Positions 7,006 to 13,287 of a stretch of DNA of 14,878 nt are shown here, in pieces (position 1 is the stretch's first letter; each line of letters starts with the position of its first letter). The notes beneath the pieces are model-generated. The model did no database searches and was not told where the DNA came from. It was given only the letters and a program-made list of their open reading frames with translations. The DNA is taken from positions 1 to 14,878 of the forward strand of contig JAFAWZ010000299.1 in assembly GCA_019241495.1 (NCBI GenBank), in the 5' to 3' direction. The translations under genes and the position numbers were made by a program. The stretch comes from Acidimicrobiales bacterium. Lineage in GTDB: Bacteria; Actinomycetota; Acidimicrobiia; Acidimicrobiales; Palsa-688.

Positions 7006-7029
7006 CCCAAATTGTTCTCTGGCGGGCCC

Positions 7030-7284
7030 TTAGTGGGGGCTCAAGGCTCGACGCTCCACCTCGTTCAGGCCACCCCAGATGCCGTGGGGCTCGCGTATCC
7101 GCAGGGCGTACTCGAGGCAGGGCCGCCTGACCGGGCAACGGGCGCAAATGGCCTTCGCCCGAGCCTCACGTGCCTCTTTGTCGTCCTTGCGCTCGAAGTG
7201 GGACGGCGGGAAGAACAACGAGGTATGCGGACCTCGACACGCTGCCTTTACTTGCCATAACTCCTCAGTGTGAAGAAGGCTCAC
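7030..7284 (-). CDS. WhiB family [4Fe-4S] transcriptional regulator (WhiB4/WblA neighbourhood)
   Basis: From GTG 7284 the protein has 84 residues and the four WhiB cysteines: Cys16, then Cys47-x2-Cys50-x5-Cys56 (ICARCPVRRPC). The GIWGGL turn lies at 68-73 and a short basic C-terminus follows. WhiB proteins hold a redox- or NO-sensitive [4Fe-4S] cluster and regulate transcription, often with the main sigma factor. The start is chosen because the family begins near this point and a G-rich ribosome binding site (AAGGGGGG, about 7293-7300) lies before it. An upstream extension to 7347 would cover the promoter. It is divergent from the ArsA-like pair (152 bp) and upstream of the Rieske and PBP genes. 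These neighbours match those of whiB4 in Mycobacterium and wblA in Streptomyces, but orthology needs a tree. Confidence 0.93.
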   Translation of the reverse strand: MSLLHTEELWQVKAACRGPHTSLFFPPSHFERKDDKEAREARAKAICARCPVRRPCLEYALRIREPHGIWGGLNEVERRALSPH

Positions 7285-7311
7285 CGCACATCCCCCCTTG
7301 ACTTCAAGTGC

Positions 7312-7340
7312 AACGTAGTCCCGCCTGAATCTCCCGACAA
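7312..7340 (-). promoter_or_regulatory. Sigma-70-type promoter of whiB
   Basis: On the minus strand, TTGTCG (7340-7335) and TACGTT (7317-7312) are separated by exactly 17 bases. The predicted transcript starts about 20 nt before the GTG and includes the G-rich ribosome binding site. Expression from the main sigma factor would fit. Confidence 0.55.
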
Positions 7341-7409
7341 GGGGCAATATTCCTCACCGACCCTCCTGACCTGCCCTTTCCTGTTTCGACCAGCACTCGA
7401 GGGTTGGGT

Positions 7410-7415
7410 TAATCT
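7410..7415 (+). promoter_or_regulatory. Possible -10 box for the ArsA-like gene pair
   Basis: TAATCT, 21 bases before GTG 7437, in the gap divergent from whiB. No -35 box stands out, so this is a weak call. Confidence 0.3.
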
Positions 7416-7436
7416 GCACGGGCGAGCGAGCGGGCT

Positions 7437-8432
7437 GTGACCGGGAGGGCCGTGGATCCCAAAGCTTTCCGCCCGCCGGCTCGGGTGGTGATCGTCGCCG
7501 GAAAGGGTGGGGTGGGGAAAACGACGGTGAGCGCGGCTTTGGCCCGGGGGGCGGCTGCGGCGGGGCTGCGAACATTGATCGTGGAGGTCGAAGGCGACAG
7601 TGGGCTGCCGGCCCTGTTCGGGCGCGAGTCGGCGCTCGGGTACGAGGAGTCGGTCCTCACCCCGGCCGGTGGTAGCGGTCCCGGTTCGGCCGAGATCCGG
7701 GCCCGGGCTCTGACCCCCGACGATGTGTTGGTCGAGTACCTCGAGGACCGGGGCATGAAGCGGGTGAGCCGGCGCCTGGCTCAGACCGGGACCCTCGAGG
7801 TCATCGCCACCGCGGTGCCGGGGATCAAGGACATCCTCGTCCTGGGCAAGGTGAAGCAGGTGGAGCGACGCATGGCGGCCGGGGATCCGGGCGCGCCCGA
7901 CTGCATCGTCGTCGACGCCCCAGCGGCCGGCCACGCGGTCACCTTCCTTTCGTCGGCTCACGGGCTGCTGGACGCGGCCCCGGCCGGCCCGGTGAGGGGG
8001 CAGGCGGCTGAGGTGGTGGAGTTGTTGTCAGATCCGGCGCGCTGCCAGGTCCTGCTCGTGACCATTCCCGAGGAGACCCCGGTCAACGAGGCGGCCGCCA
8101 CAGCGTTCCGCCTCGAAGATCGGGCCGGAGTGAAGCTGACGCCGATCGTCGTCAATGGGATGTGGCCGGTGCTGGATCTGCCGGCCTCCCCGCCTGGCGG
8201 AATGGCCCTGGCCCCCTCGGCCGCGTCGGCGGTGACGGCCACGGCCACCTTCCGGCGAAGCCGCCAGGAGCAGCAGGCGGAGCAGGTGGACCGCCTAGGC
8301 CGCCTGTTGCCGCTGGAGCAGATCCACCTCCCCTTTCTCTTCACCACCGAGCTGGGACCCGATGAGTTGGGGGCCCTCGCGTCGGCACTGGCCAGCCAAC
8401 TGGGACAGGTGTGGCGACCGGCGGGCCGGTAG
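7437..8432 (+). CDS. ArsA/GET3-like ATPase, first subunit (Rv3679-like)
   Basis: The 331-residue P-loop ATPase has the complete deviant Walker A GKGGVGKTT (22-30) with the signature lysine, a switch region VEVEGDSGLPALFG, and VVDAPAAGHAV at 158-168. It is single-domain, unlike the duplicated arsenite pump ATPase ArsA, and lacks the arsenic-binding cysteines. No arsB is nearby, so arsenite export is unlikely. In mycobacteria the paired Rv3679/Rv3680 ATPases form a GET3-like complex (called BagA/BagB) beside whiB4 and ponA2. The same neighbours occur here. The second ATPase overlaps its 3' end by 22 nt, so the two should be made together. GTG 7437 is used; GTG 7452 is an alternative. It is divergent from whiB and may be controlled from the shared 152-bp region. 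Confidence 0.88.
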   Translation: MTGRAVDPKAFRPPARVVIVAGKGGVGKTTVSAALARGAAAAGLRTLIVEVEGDSGLPALFGRESALGYEESVLTPAGGSGPGSAEIRARALTPDDVLVEYLEDRGMKRVSRRLAQTGTLEVIATAVPGIKDILVLGKVKQVERRMAAGDPGAPDCIVVDAPAAGHAVTFLSSAHGLLDAAPAGPVRGQAAEVVELLSDPARCQVLLVTIPEETPVNEAAATAFRLEDRAGVKLTPIVVNGMWPVLDLPASPPGGMALAPSAASAVTATATFRRSRQEQQAEQVDRLGRLLPLEQIHLPFLFTTELGPDELGALASALASQLGQVWRPAGR

Positions 8433-9583
8433 CGGGCTCGCCGCGGTCCGCGTCGTTGACCGAGGTGGTCGCTCGGAGCCAGGTGGTGATCTGCGCCGGC
8501 CCGGGGGGTGCGGGGAAGACGACCTGCGCGGCGGCGATCGCCCTGGAGGGGGCTCGGCAGGGCCGGCGGGTCTGCGTAGTGACCATCGACCCGGCGAAAC
8601 GGCTCGCCGACGCCCTGGGTCTGGAGTCGCTGACGAACGATGCCCGTCCGGTCGCCGTGCCGGGCCTGGGATCGGAGTCGGGATCGGGGTCGGGGTGGAG
8701 GTCGGGGTCGGGCCAGTTGTGGGCGCTCATGTTGGACACCAAGTCCACGTTCGACGAGGTGGTGAGAGCCAACGCCCTTTCTCCCGATCAAGCGCAGGCC
8801 ATCTTGGACAACAAGCTCTATCGGAACATCTCGAGCGCCCTCGGCGGCACGCAGGAGTACATGGCCATGGAGAAGCTGTACGCCCTCCACTCATCCGGGC
8901 AGTTCGACCTTCTGGTCGTCGACACCCCACCCAGCCGGCACGCCCTCGACTTCCTCGACGCCCCATCGAGGCTTCTGCGGTTCTTGAACAACCGGATCTT
9001 CCTCCTGCTCATGGCCCCGACCCGGGCCAGCCTGCGGGCCATCGGGATGGCCACTCAGGTCTTCGTACGCACCCTGTCCAAGGTGGTCGGCGGCGCGGTG
9101 GTGTCGGACACGATCGACTTCTTCGCCACCTTCGAAGGCATGGAGCAAGGGTTCCGCGATCGGGCGGCCGCGGTGGATCGGCTACTGGTCGATCCGGCCA
9201 CGGCCTTCGTACTGGTGGCCGCTCCTCGGCGCGAGGCCGTGGCCGAGGCGGTCTATTTCGCCGACCGCCTGCACGCCTCGGGAGGAAGGGTCCGAGCCCT
9301 GGTCGCCAATCGGATGTTCCCGTCCTTCGGGCCGGTGCCGGCGCCTCTGGCCGCGGCGAGCGCGGCGCCGAACGCTGCGGCCACCGTCATGGCCTTGGCT
9401 CATAACATGGCCGACTTCGACCGGGTGGCGAGCCGGGAGGAGGCGTGTCTCACCGAGCTGGTGGACCGGCTGGCCGATGCACCGGTGGTACGCGTGCCGT
9501 TTCTGGCGACCGATGTGCACGATATAACCGGGTTGGAGCAGATCGGGCAGTGGCTGTTCGGGCGCGACGTAGTCGGGCCGTAG
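8411..9583 (+). CDS. ArsA/GET3-like ATPase, second subunit (Rv3680-like)
   Basis: The 390-residue ATPase has Walker A GPGGAGKTT (30-38), TIDPAKRLADALGL (58-71) and the switch VVDTPPSRHALDFL (169-182), diagnostic of ArsA/GET3 proteins. The signature lysine that in GET3 reaches into the partner active site is replaced by Pro31, so this subunit may depend on the first one. A Ser/Gly-rich insert at about 86-102 (GLGSESGSGSGWRSGSG) comes from a G-rich DNA repeat and probably forms a flexible loop. The CxxC zinc motif of eukaryotic Get3 is absent. The start overlaps the first subunit gene. The likely role, by analogy to mycobacteria, is a cytoplasmic heteromeric ATPase tied to envelope or metabolic homeostasis; the client is unknown. 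Confidence 0.88.
   Translation: MATGGPVAGSPRSASLTEVVARSQVVICAGPGGAGKTTCAAAIALEGARQGRRVCVVTIDPAKRLADALGLESLTNDARPVAVPGLGSESGSGSGWRSGSGQLWALMLDTKSTFDEVVRANALSPDQAQAILDNKLYRNISSALGGTQEYMAMEKLYALHSSGQFDLLVVDTPPSRHALDFLDAPSRLLRFLNNRIFLLLMAPTRASLRAIGMATQVFVRTLSKVVGGAVVSDTIDFFATFEGMEQGFRDRAAAVDRLLVDPATAFVLVAAPRREAVAEAVYFADRLHASGGRVRALVANRMFPSFGPVPAPLAAASAAPNAAATVMALAHNMADFDRVASREEACLTELVDRLADAPVVRVPFLATDVHDITGLEQIGQWLFGRDVVGP
8668..8712 (+). repeat. G-rich short tandem repeat inside the second ATPase gene
   Basis: Degenerate repeats of a GGGATC / GGGGTC-like hexamer encode the Ser/Gly-rich insert. The tract is the type of sequence prone to slippage, and copy gain or loss in sixes keeps the frame. 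Confidence 0.7.
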
Positions 9584-9767
9584 CAGCCCCGGCTGGCTTG
9601 CCTCCGGGTCGGCCTGTACCTGGCGCTCGAGTCGCCGGTTGGGGCGGGTCTTGGGGTCGGCCGGGCTTTCTGCGGGCGCTGGTTGCCATTTCCTGGCGTT
9701 GAGCGTCCACAAATCCCGCTGGTCGACACACAAAACCCGACAAAATAGCATGTATGCTATCGAAATA
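9584..9767. other. Intergenic region between convergent genes
   Basis: This 184-bp stretch separates the ATPase pair from the STAS gene. I see no gene in it. Its right end is AT-rich relative to the surroundings and contains a perfect inverted repeat at 9745-9760. No standard hairpin-plus-T-run terminator was found. Confidence 0.5.
9745..9760. repeat. Perfect 7-bp inverted repeat, operator-like
   Basis: ATAGCAT and ATGCTAT are separated by GT, in an AT-rich patch just past the STAS stop codon. As RNA it can only fold as a weak 5-bp stem with a 6-base loop. A DNA-binding site for a dimeric protein is the other reading. Confidence 0.5.
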
Positions 9768-10166
9768 CTATTCGCCAGCGGCTAGATCCTTGTCATTGGC
9801 ACCGTGATTCCCGCCGTCCGTATCGTCGTCCTTGGTCAGGGCCGCCATGGCCTCTTCGACCGTCTCGGTAACGCTGACAATCCGGTCGAACCCCGTTGTT
9901 CGGAGAAGGCGGACCAGGGTAGGGCGGTCGCACGCCACCGCCACGTCACCGCCCAGCTCGCGGGTCCGGCGGATCCCCCCGATCAAGGCGCCAAGGCCGG
10001 CGCTGTCAACGAAGGGAATGCCCGACATGTCGATCACCAACCGCTTGCTGGAGGCAAGCTCGGCCAGGGACTGCCGGAATTGGCTGACGGTGAATGCATC
10101 CAACTCCCCTACCGGCCGGCAGATGACGAAGCCTTCAACCGTCTCGTCTTGATGGATGTTGAGCAA
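9768..10166 (-). CDS. STAS domain anti-sigma factor antagonist (SpoIIAA/RsbV-like)
   Basis: From TTG 10166 the protein has 132 residues and a STAS fold: VGELDAFTVSQFRQSLAELA, RLVIDMSGIPFVDSAGLGAL (Ser55 is the expected phosphorylation site in the DSAG motif), then AVACDRPTLVRLLRTTGFDRI. An acidic, probably disordered tail (residues 111-132, KDDDTDGGNHGANDKD) follows. Such proteins bind an anti-sigma kinase when unphosphorylated and so free a sigma factor. No kinase or sigma gene is in the window. The TTG start is favoured by AGGAGG at 10171-10176; an in-frame upstream extension has no STAS likeness and crosses the divergent gene. It is divergent from a receiver-only response regulator, with promoters packed into 73 bp. 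Confidence 0.9.
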   Translation of the reverse strand: MLNIHQDETVEGFVICRPVGELDAFTVSQFRQSLAELASSKRLVIDMSGIPFVDSAGLGALIGGIRRTRELGGDVAVACDRPTLVRLLRTTGFDRIVSVTETVEEAMAALTKDDDTDGGNHGANDKDLAAGE

Positions 10167-10170
10167 CCAG

Positions 10171-10176
10171 CCTCCT
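10171..10176 (-). promoter_or_regulatory. Ribosome binding site selecting a TTG start for the STAS gene
   Basis: AGGAGG on the minus strand, four bases before TTG 10166. Confidence 0.65.
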
Positions 10177-10202
10177 CGCCGCCGCGTTGCGGACCCTTCA
10201 GG

Positions 10203-10208
10203 ATGGTA
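10203..10208 (-). promoter_or_regulatory. Possible -10 box for the STAS gene
   Basis: TACCAT on the minus strand, about 37 bases before the TTG start, giving a short leader that includes the ribosome binding site. It sits 20 bp from the divergent -10 box of the response regulator. Confidence 0.35.
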
Positions 10209-10227
10209 CCCATACACGCGCAGGGGG

Positions 10228-10233
10228 TACCCT
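10228..10233 (+). promoter_or_regulatory. -10 box of a probable leaderless promoter for the response regulator
   Basis: TACCCT ends six bases before GTG 10240, with no ribosome binding site in the interval. The GGTACCC containing it is also present at 10205-10211. Confidence 0.5.
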
Positions 10234-10239
10234 GCAGCC

Positions 10240-10662
10240 GTGCCGGACATCGTCATCGTCGCCGACTCGGTCGGCCTGTTCGACGAGGTCGGCTCCGTGC
10301 TCGAAGAGCCGGGAACCAGCGTGCGCTGGGTGCACCGGGGCGAGGATGTGCGGGAGGAGATCAACACCAGGCCGGCTGATCTGGTCATCACCGACATGCA
10401 GGTCGGGACCATGGGCGGGGTCGCTATCGCCCTCGACCTGCGCCTAGAAGCCGATGCCGGCCGGCTCGAGCCCTGCCCGGTGCTCATCCTCCTCGACCGG
10501 CGACCAGATGTGTTCCTCGCCCGGCGGAGCGGGGCGCAGGGATGGGTCGTCAAGCCACTCGACCCGATTCGCCTACGGACCGCGGTTGCCGCTCTGCTGA
10601 GCGGCGGCACCTGGCACGATGCCAGCTTTGCGCCCCAACCGCTGGCTGTGCCCGTCAACTAG
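10240..10662 (+). CDS. Single-domain response regulator (receiver only)
   Basis: The 140-residue protein is a receiver domain with a short C-terminal extension and no output domain. The phospho-acceptor is Asp52 in DLVITDMQVGTMGG, and the conserved lysine is Lys105 in WVVKPLDP. Two usual residues deviate: the acidic pair at the N-terminus is reduced to Asp9 (VADS), and the switch Thr/Ser after the fourth strand is replaced (VLILLD). It may act by protein contact, and the divergent STAS gene makes a partner-switching circuit plausible. The GTG start is set by a -10 box six bases away; upstream in-frame codons reach into the STAS promoter. The stop TAG overlaps a possible tRNA promoter, and tRNA-Pro begins 13 bases later. 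Confidence 0.85.
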   Translation: MPDIVIVADSVGLFDEVGSVLEEPGTSVRWVHRGEDVREEINTRPADLVITDMQVGTMGGVAIALDLRLEADAGRLEPCPVLILLDRRPDVFLARRSGAQGWVVKPLDPIRLRTAVAALLSGGTWHDASFAPQPLAVPVN

Positions 10663-10665
10663 ACT
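10660..10665 (+). promoter_or_regulatory. Possible -10 box for tRNA-Pro
   Basis: TAGACT, nine bases before the tRNA, overlapping the stop codon of the response regulator. No clear -35 box was found, so read-through is an alternative. Confidence 0.35.
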
Positions 10666-10674
10666 TTCCCGGGC

Positions 10675-10752
10675 CGGGAAGTAGCGCAGCTTGGTTAGCG
10701 CGCAGCGTTCGGGACGCTGAGGCCGCGGGTTCGAATCCCGCCTTCCCGACCA
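10675..10752 (+). tRNA. tRNA-Pro (anticodon CGG), CCA encoded
   Basis: The full cloverleaf can be drawn: acceptor CGGGAAG pairs perfectly with CTTCCCG, the D stem is GCGC/GCGC, the anticodon stem CAGCG/CGCTG holds loop TTCGGGA (anticodon CGG), and the T stem GCGGG/CCCGC holds TTCGAAT. The discriminator is A10749 and CCA (10750-10752) is in the DNA. It reads the CCG proline codon, common in this GC-rich genome. No integrase is nearby, so there is no sign of use as an integration site. Confidence 0.97.
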
Positions 10753-10837
10753 AGGAAACCGCTGGTCAGGCCCCAACCTTGAAGACGGCCGCGACCGGAT
10801 CCTGCCGGGTCCGTCGACGATTTCGGTCAAGCCAGGG

Positions 10838-12499
10838 GTGGATCCGTCCGAGGTGAGTAGCGTGATCGGAAGCGCCGCGCGCCCTGCTGCGCCCGACTCG
10901 GATACCCCGGGATCCGGCAAAACCGACCTTTGCACGGAGAGCGTCCCGGCTCCTGATACCGCGGTAGGGCGAGTCGACCCCGGTGGCTCGGCGATAAACG
11001 CCGACGAGCTCCGAGCTACGAAGCGCCGTCATGCCAGCGGTTGGCTGGGTCGCTATATCGGACTGGTAATCGCGGGCATCGCCATCAGTGGAGCGCTCGT
11101 GCTGTGGTTCGTGGCGTCGGCACGCTCCCCCTCTGGGAGACAGTCCCTGAGGTCGCGGGCGGTGTTCGCCGGGTGGCACGTCATCTATGACAACCGGGTA
11201 CCCGCCCTGACCGTGGTGCTCGGTGCGGTCGGTCTCGGTGCGATCTTCGCCGCCGCCGCGGCCCTCGTCGAACGGGTGGTCCTGGACCGATCCCGCCGCT
11301 CGACCGACGCCGCGAGGAAGTTGCTCGCCCCCAAACTTGTGATGGCCGAAACCCGTGGCGTCTTCGGCGGACCGGTCACGGTCACCGTCCTGATCCCGGC
11401 CCACAACGAGGCGGCCTCCATTGGATCGACCCTCGACTCGCTCCGCGCCCAGCAACCTGCGCCGAACCGCATCATTGTCGTGGCCGACAACTGCACCGAT
11501 ACGACTGAATCGGTCGCACGAGCGCACGGCGCTGAAGTGTTCGTGACCCAGGGCAACACTCACAAGAAGGCAGGGGCCCTCAACCAGGCATTGCGCAGAC
11601 TTCTCGACGGTCTCGGAGACAACGACGTCGTCATGTGCATGGACGCCGACACCGTGCTCGATGACGGCTTCCTCGCCGCCGGCGTTCGGCGCTTCACCAA
11701 CGATCGAGCCCTGATGGCGATCGGCGGTCTGTTCTACGGGGAAAAGGGCCATGGTCTTCTCGGCCAGCTCCAGCGAAACGAGTACATCCGGTACTCCCGG
11801 GAGATCCGGCGTCGGCGTGGACGTGTGTTCGTGCTGACCGGGACCGCATCCATGTTCCGGGCGCGCGCGCTGCGATCCGTGGCCGCGAGCCGAGGAGACT
11901 TGCTGCCGGGAATCCACGGTGATGTCTACGACACCGTGGCACTCACTGAGGACAATGAGCTCACCCTCGCCATCAAGTCGCTCGGAGGCCTCATGGCGTC
12001 ACCCGACCGCTGTCGAGTGGTCACTGAGCTCATGCCCACCTGGCGCAACCTGTGGACCCAGCGCCTCCGCTGGCAGCGGGGCGCCTTGGAGAATCTCGGC
12101 GCCTACGGACCCGCGCCCACAATGCTCCGCTACTGGGCTCAGCAGCTCGGCATCGGCTACTCGGTCATCGCCCTCGCTTCATTCTGGCTGCTCATGATCA
12201 TCACCCCGCTCGCGACGGGACAGTGGGTTTGGTTCCCGTTCTGGCTCACGCTAGGAAGCCTTTTCGTCATAGACCGAGTCGTCAGCGCTTGGAGCGGGGG
12301 GTGGAAGGCGCGCCTGCTCGCAGCGCTGCTGATCCCTGAGCTTCTCTACGACGTGTACCTCGATGTCATCTACGTCAAGGGCATCTTCGACATCACCTTC
12401 GCTCGTAACGCCACCTGGGGTCATGTCGCCCACGCTGCGCCACCAGCGCATGAGACCGACCGGCCCCAGCAACAAGAGATCGCCGGGGCCTTACAGTGA
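10838..12499 (+). CDS. Membrane-bound family 2 glycosyltransferase (processive polysaccharide synthase type)
   Basis: The 553-residue protein has a disordered N-terminus (1-66), membrane helices at about 71-93 and 122-144, a cytoplasmic GT2 domain at about 178-400, and helices at about 440-457, 464-482 and 489-508. The catalytic signature is complete: VTVLIPAHNEAASI, the DxD Asp269-Ala-Asp271, TED at 370-372 and QRLRW at 408-412. That set marks processive synthases of the cellulose/hyaluronan/poly-GlcNAc kind, which use UDP-sugars and export the chain through their own channel. The polymer cannot be told from the sequence. Its stop overlaps the next gene as GTGA. The first in-frame GTG is used; GTG a few codons later is equally possible, as neither has a good ribosome binding site. 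It lies 85 nt after tRNA-Pro. Confidence 0.9.
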   Translation: MDPSEVSSVIGSAARPAAPDSDTPGSGKTDLCTESVPAPDTAVGRVDPGGSAINADELRATKRRHASGWLGRYIGLVIAGIAISGALVLWFVASARSPSGRQSLRSRAVFAGWHVIYDNRVPALTVVLGAVGLGAIFAAAAALVERVVLDRSRRSTDAARKLLAPKLVMAETRGVFGGPVTVTVLIPAHNEAASIGSTLDSLRAQQPAPNRIIVVADNCTDTTESVARAHGAEVFVTQGNTHKKAGALNQALRRLLDGLGDNDVVMCMDADTVLDDGFLAAGVRRFTNDRALMAIGGLFYGEKGHGLLGQLQRNEYIRYSREIRRRRGRVFVLTGTASMFRARALRSVAASRGDLLPGIHGDVYDTVALTEDNELTLAIKSLGGLMASPDRCRVVTELMPTWRNLWTQRLRWQRGALENLGAYGPAPTMLRYWAQQLGIGYSVIALASFWLLMIITPLATGQWVWFPFWLTLGSLFVIDRVVSAWSGGWKARLLAALLIPELLYDVYLDVIYVKGIFDITFARNATWGHVAHAAPPAHETDRPQQQEIAGALQ

Positions 12500-12813
12500 C
12501 CGCAATCCTTCTCGGCGACGTGCTGCCCGAGAGCATCATGTACACCTCGTGGTTCACTGTGCTGAGCACATTCGTGGCCATAAACACGGTCCTGTACCTG
12601 ACGCTGGCAATCATCAAGCTCCTTCCGAAGGCCTACTTGAGCGACTGGGTCAACCAGCGCAACCGGCGAGTGGAGTCTCGCAGCATCTACCCCGATAGCG
12701 AGCCCGGACCTCAGCGGTACGTTCCCGAACGGACATCGCCGTCCCGATCACGGCAGGCGGGCCGTTTGTCGCGCAAAGCCGCCGTCAGAGGTCGAGGGCG
12801 GGGTTCCAGATGA
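12496..12813 (+). CDS. Small one-helix membrane protein coupled to the glycosyltransferase
   Basis: The 105-residue protein is not recognised. It has one hydrophobic helix at about 18-43 (WFTVLSTFVAINTVLYLTLA and onward to IIKLL) and a long, strongly basic, probably disordered tail (ERTSPSRSRQAGRLSRKAAVRGRGRGSR in two parts, residues 78-90 and 91-105). Its GTG overlaps the glycosyltransferase stop by four bases (GTGA), so translation is coupled and the product is likely a partner of the synthase, comparable in role, not sequence, to small subunits such as PgaD. The basic tail overlaps the 3' end of the convergent VOC gene by 29 bp and may partly be a consequence of a lost stop codon. Confidence 0.75.
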   Translation: MTAILLGDVLPESIMYTSWFTVLSTFVAINTVLYLTLAIIKLLPKAYLSDWVNQRNRRVESRSIYPDSEPGPQRYVPERTSPSRSRQAGRLSRKAAVRGRGRGSR

Positions 12814-13219
12814 TCTCCCACAGATGACCGTCGGGATCTTGGAAGTATCCCGAGTAGATGCCCCATGGCCGATCGTGAGGTGCTTCGGTTACTGTAGCTC
12901 CGGCGGCTCTGGCCTGTGAGATGACCTCGTCGACCCCGGCGCGACTGGCGACGACGTGCCCAATGCTGAACTCGCCCGGCTTGGCCGGAGCCAGAGGAAC
13001 CGATGCATCCTTCGCCAGATCGGAACGCGCATAGACGGACAACATCAGGCCTCCGTCGAGATGGAACACCGCTGTGGCTCCGTCGGGCGTCTTCTCGTCC
13101 CCCGTGAACTCCGTACCGATCAGTCCTTCGGTCCGAAAGCCCAGTCCGTCACGGTAGAACGCCAAGGCCCGGTCCAGGTCAGCGACCGCCAAAGTGATCA
13201 CATGGATGCGTGGTTTCAT
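12785..13219 (-). CDS. VOC superfamily (glyoxalase/bleomycin resistance-like) protein
   Basis: From ATG 13219 the protein has 144 residues with the two paired beta-alpha-beta modules of the VOC fold: HVITLAVADLDRALAFYRDG at the N-terminus and GYFQDPDGHLWEIIWNP at the C-terminus. Likely metal ligands are His6, the His of SIGHVV and the Glu of WEIIW. The substrate is unknown; members include glyoxalases, dioxygenases and drug-binding proteins. The ATG is confirmed by GGAGG (about 13227-13231) seven bases upstream; a longer in-frame extension to 13348 has no VOC likeness. It lies 68 nt after the MmcQ-like gene on the same strand and runs convergently into the small membrane protein gene with a 29-bp overlap. 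Confidence 0.92.
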   Translation of the reverse strand: MKPRIHVITLAVADLDRALAFYRDGLGFRTEGLIGTEFTGDEKTPDGATAVFHLDGGLMLSVYARSDLAKDASVPLAPAKPGEFSIGHVVASRAGVDEVISQARAAGATVTEAPHDRPWGIYSGYFQDPDGHLWEIIWNPALDL

Positions 13220-13226
13220 CGTGGAA

Positions 13227-13231
13227 CCTCC
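13227..13231 (-). promoter_or_regulatory. Ribosome binding site of the VOC gene
   Basis: GGAGG on the minus strand, seven bases before ATG 13219; it rules out the longer in-frame start. Confidence 0.65.
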
Positions 13232-13287
13232 GGTTCTTATGTCCACATCTGGTCCTCTGGCCGCCGGGTCTCCCCTCCAGCCGACGC

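Noticed and set aside
7437..9583. Arsenite resistance operon
   Set aside because: The two ATPases are single-domain, lack the ArsA metal-binding cysteines, and no arsB, arsC or arsR is present; the neighbours match the mycobacterial GET3-like pair.
10666..10680. Palindrome TTCCCGG-G-CCGGGAA as a terminator for the response regulator
   Set aside because: A one-base loop cannot form a hairpin, there is no T-run, and the right arm is the tRNA acceptor strand.
10675..10752. tRNA gene as an integration site for a mobile element
   Set aside because: No integrase, no repeated tRNA 3' end and no change in composition were seen next to it.
10766..11917. A 383-codon minus-strand frame opposite the glycosyltransferase
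   Set aside because: The plus frame carries the full GT2 signature; the minus frame would also cross into the region next to the tRNA.
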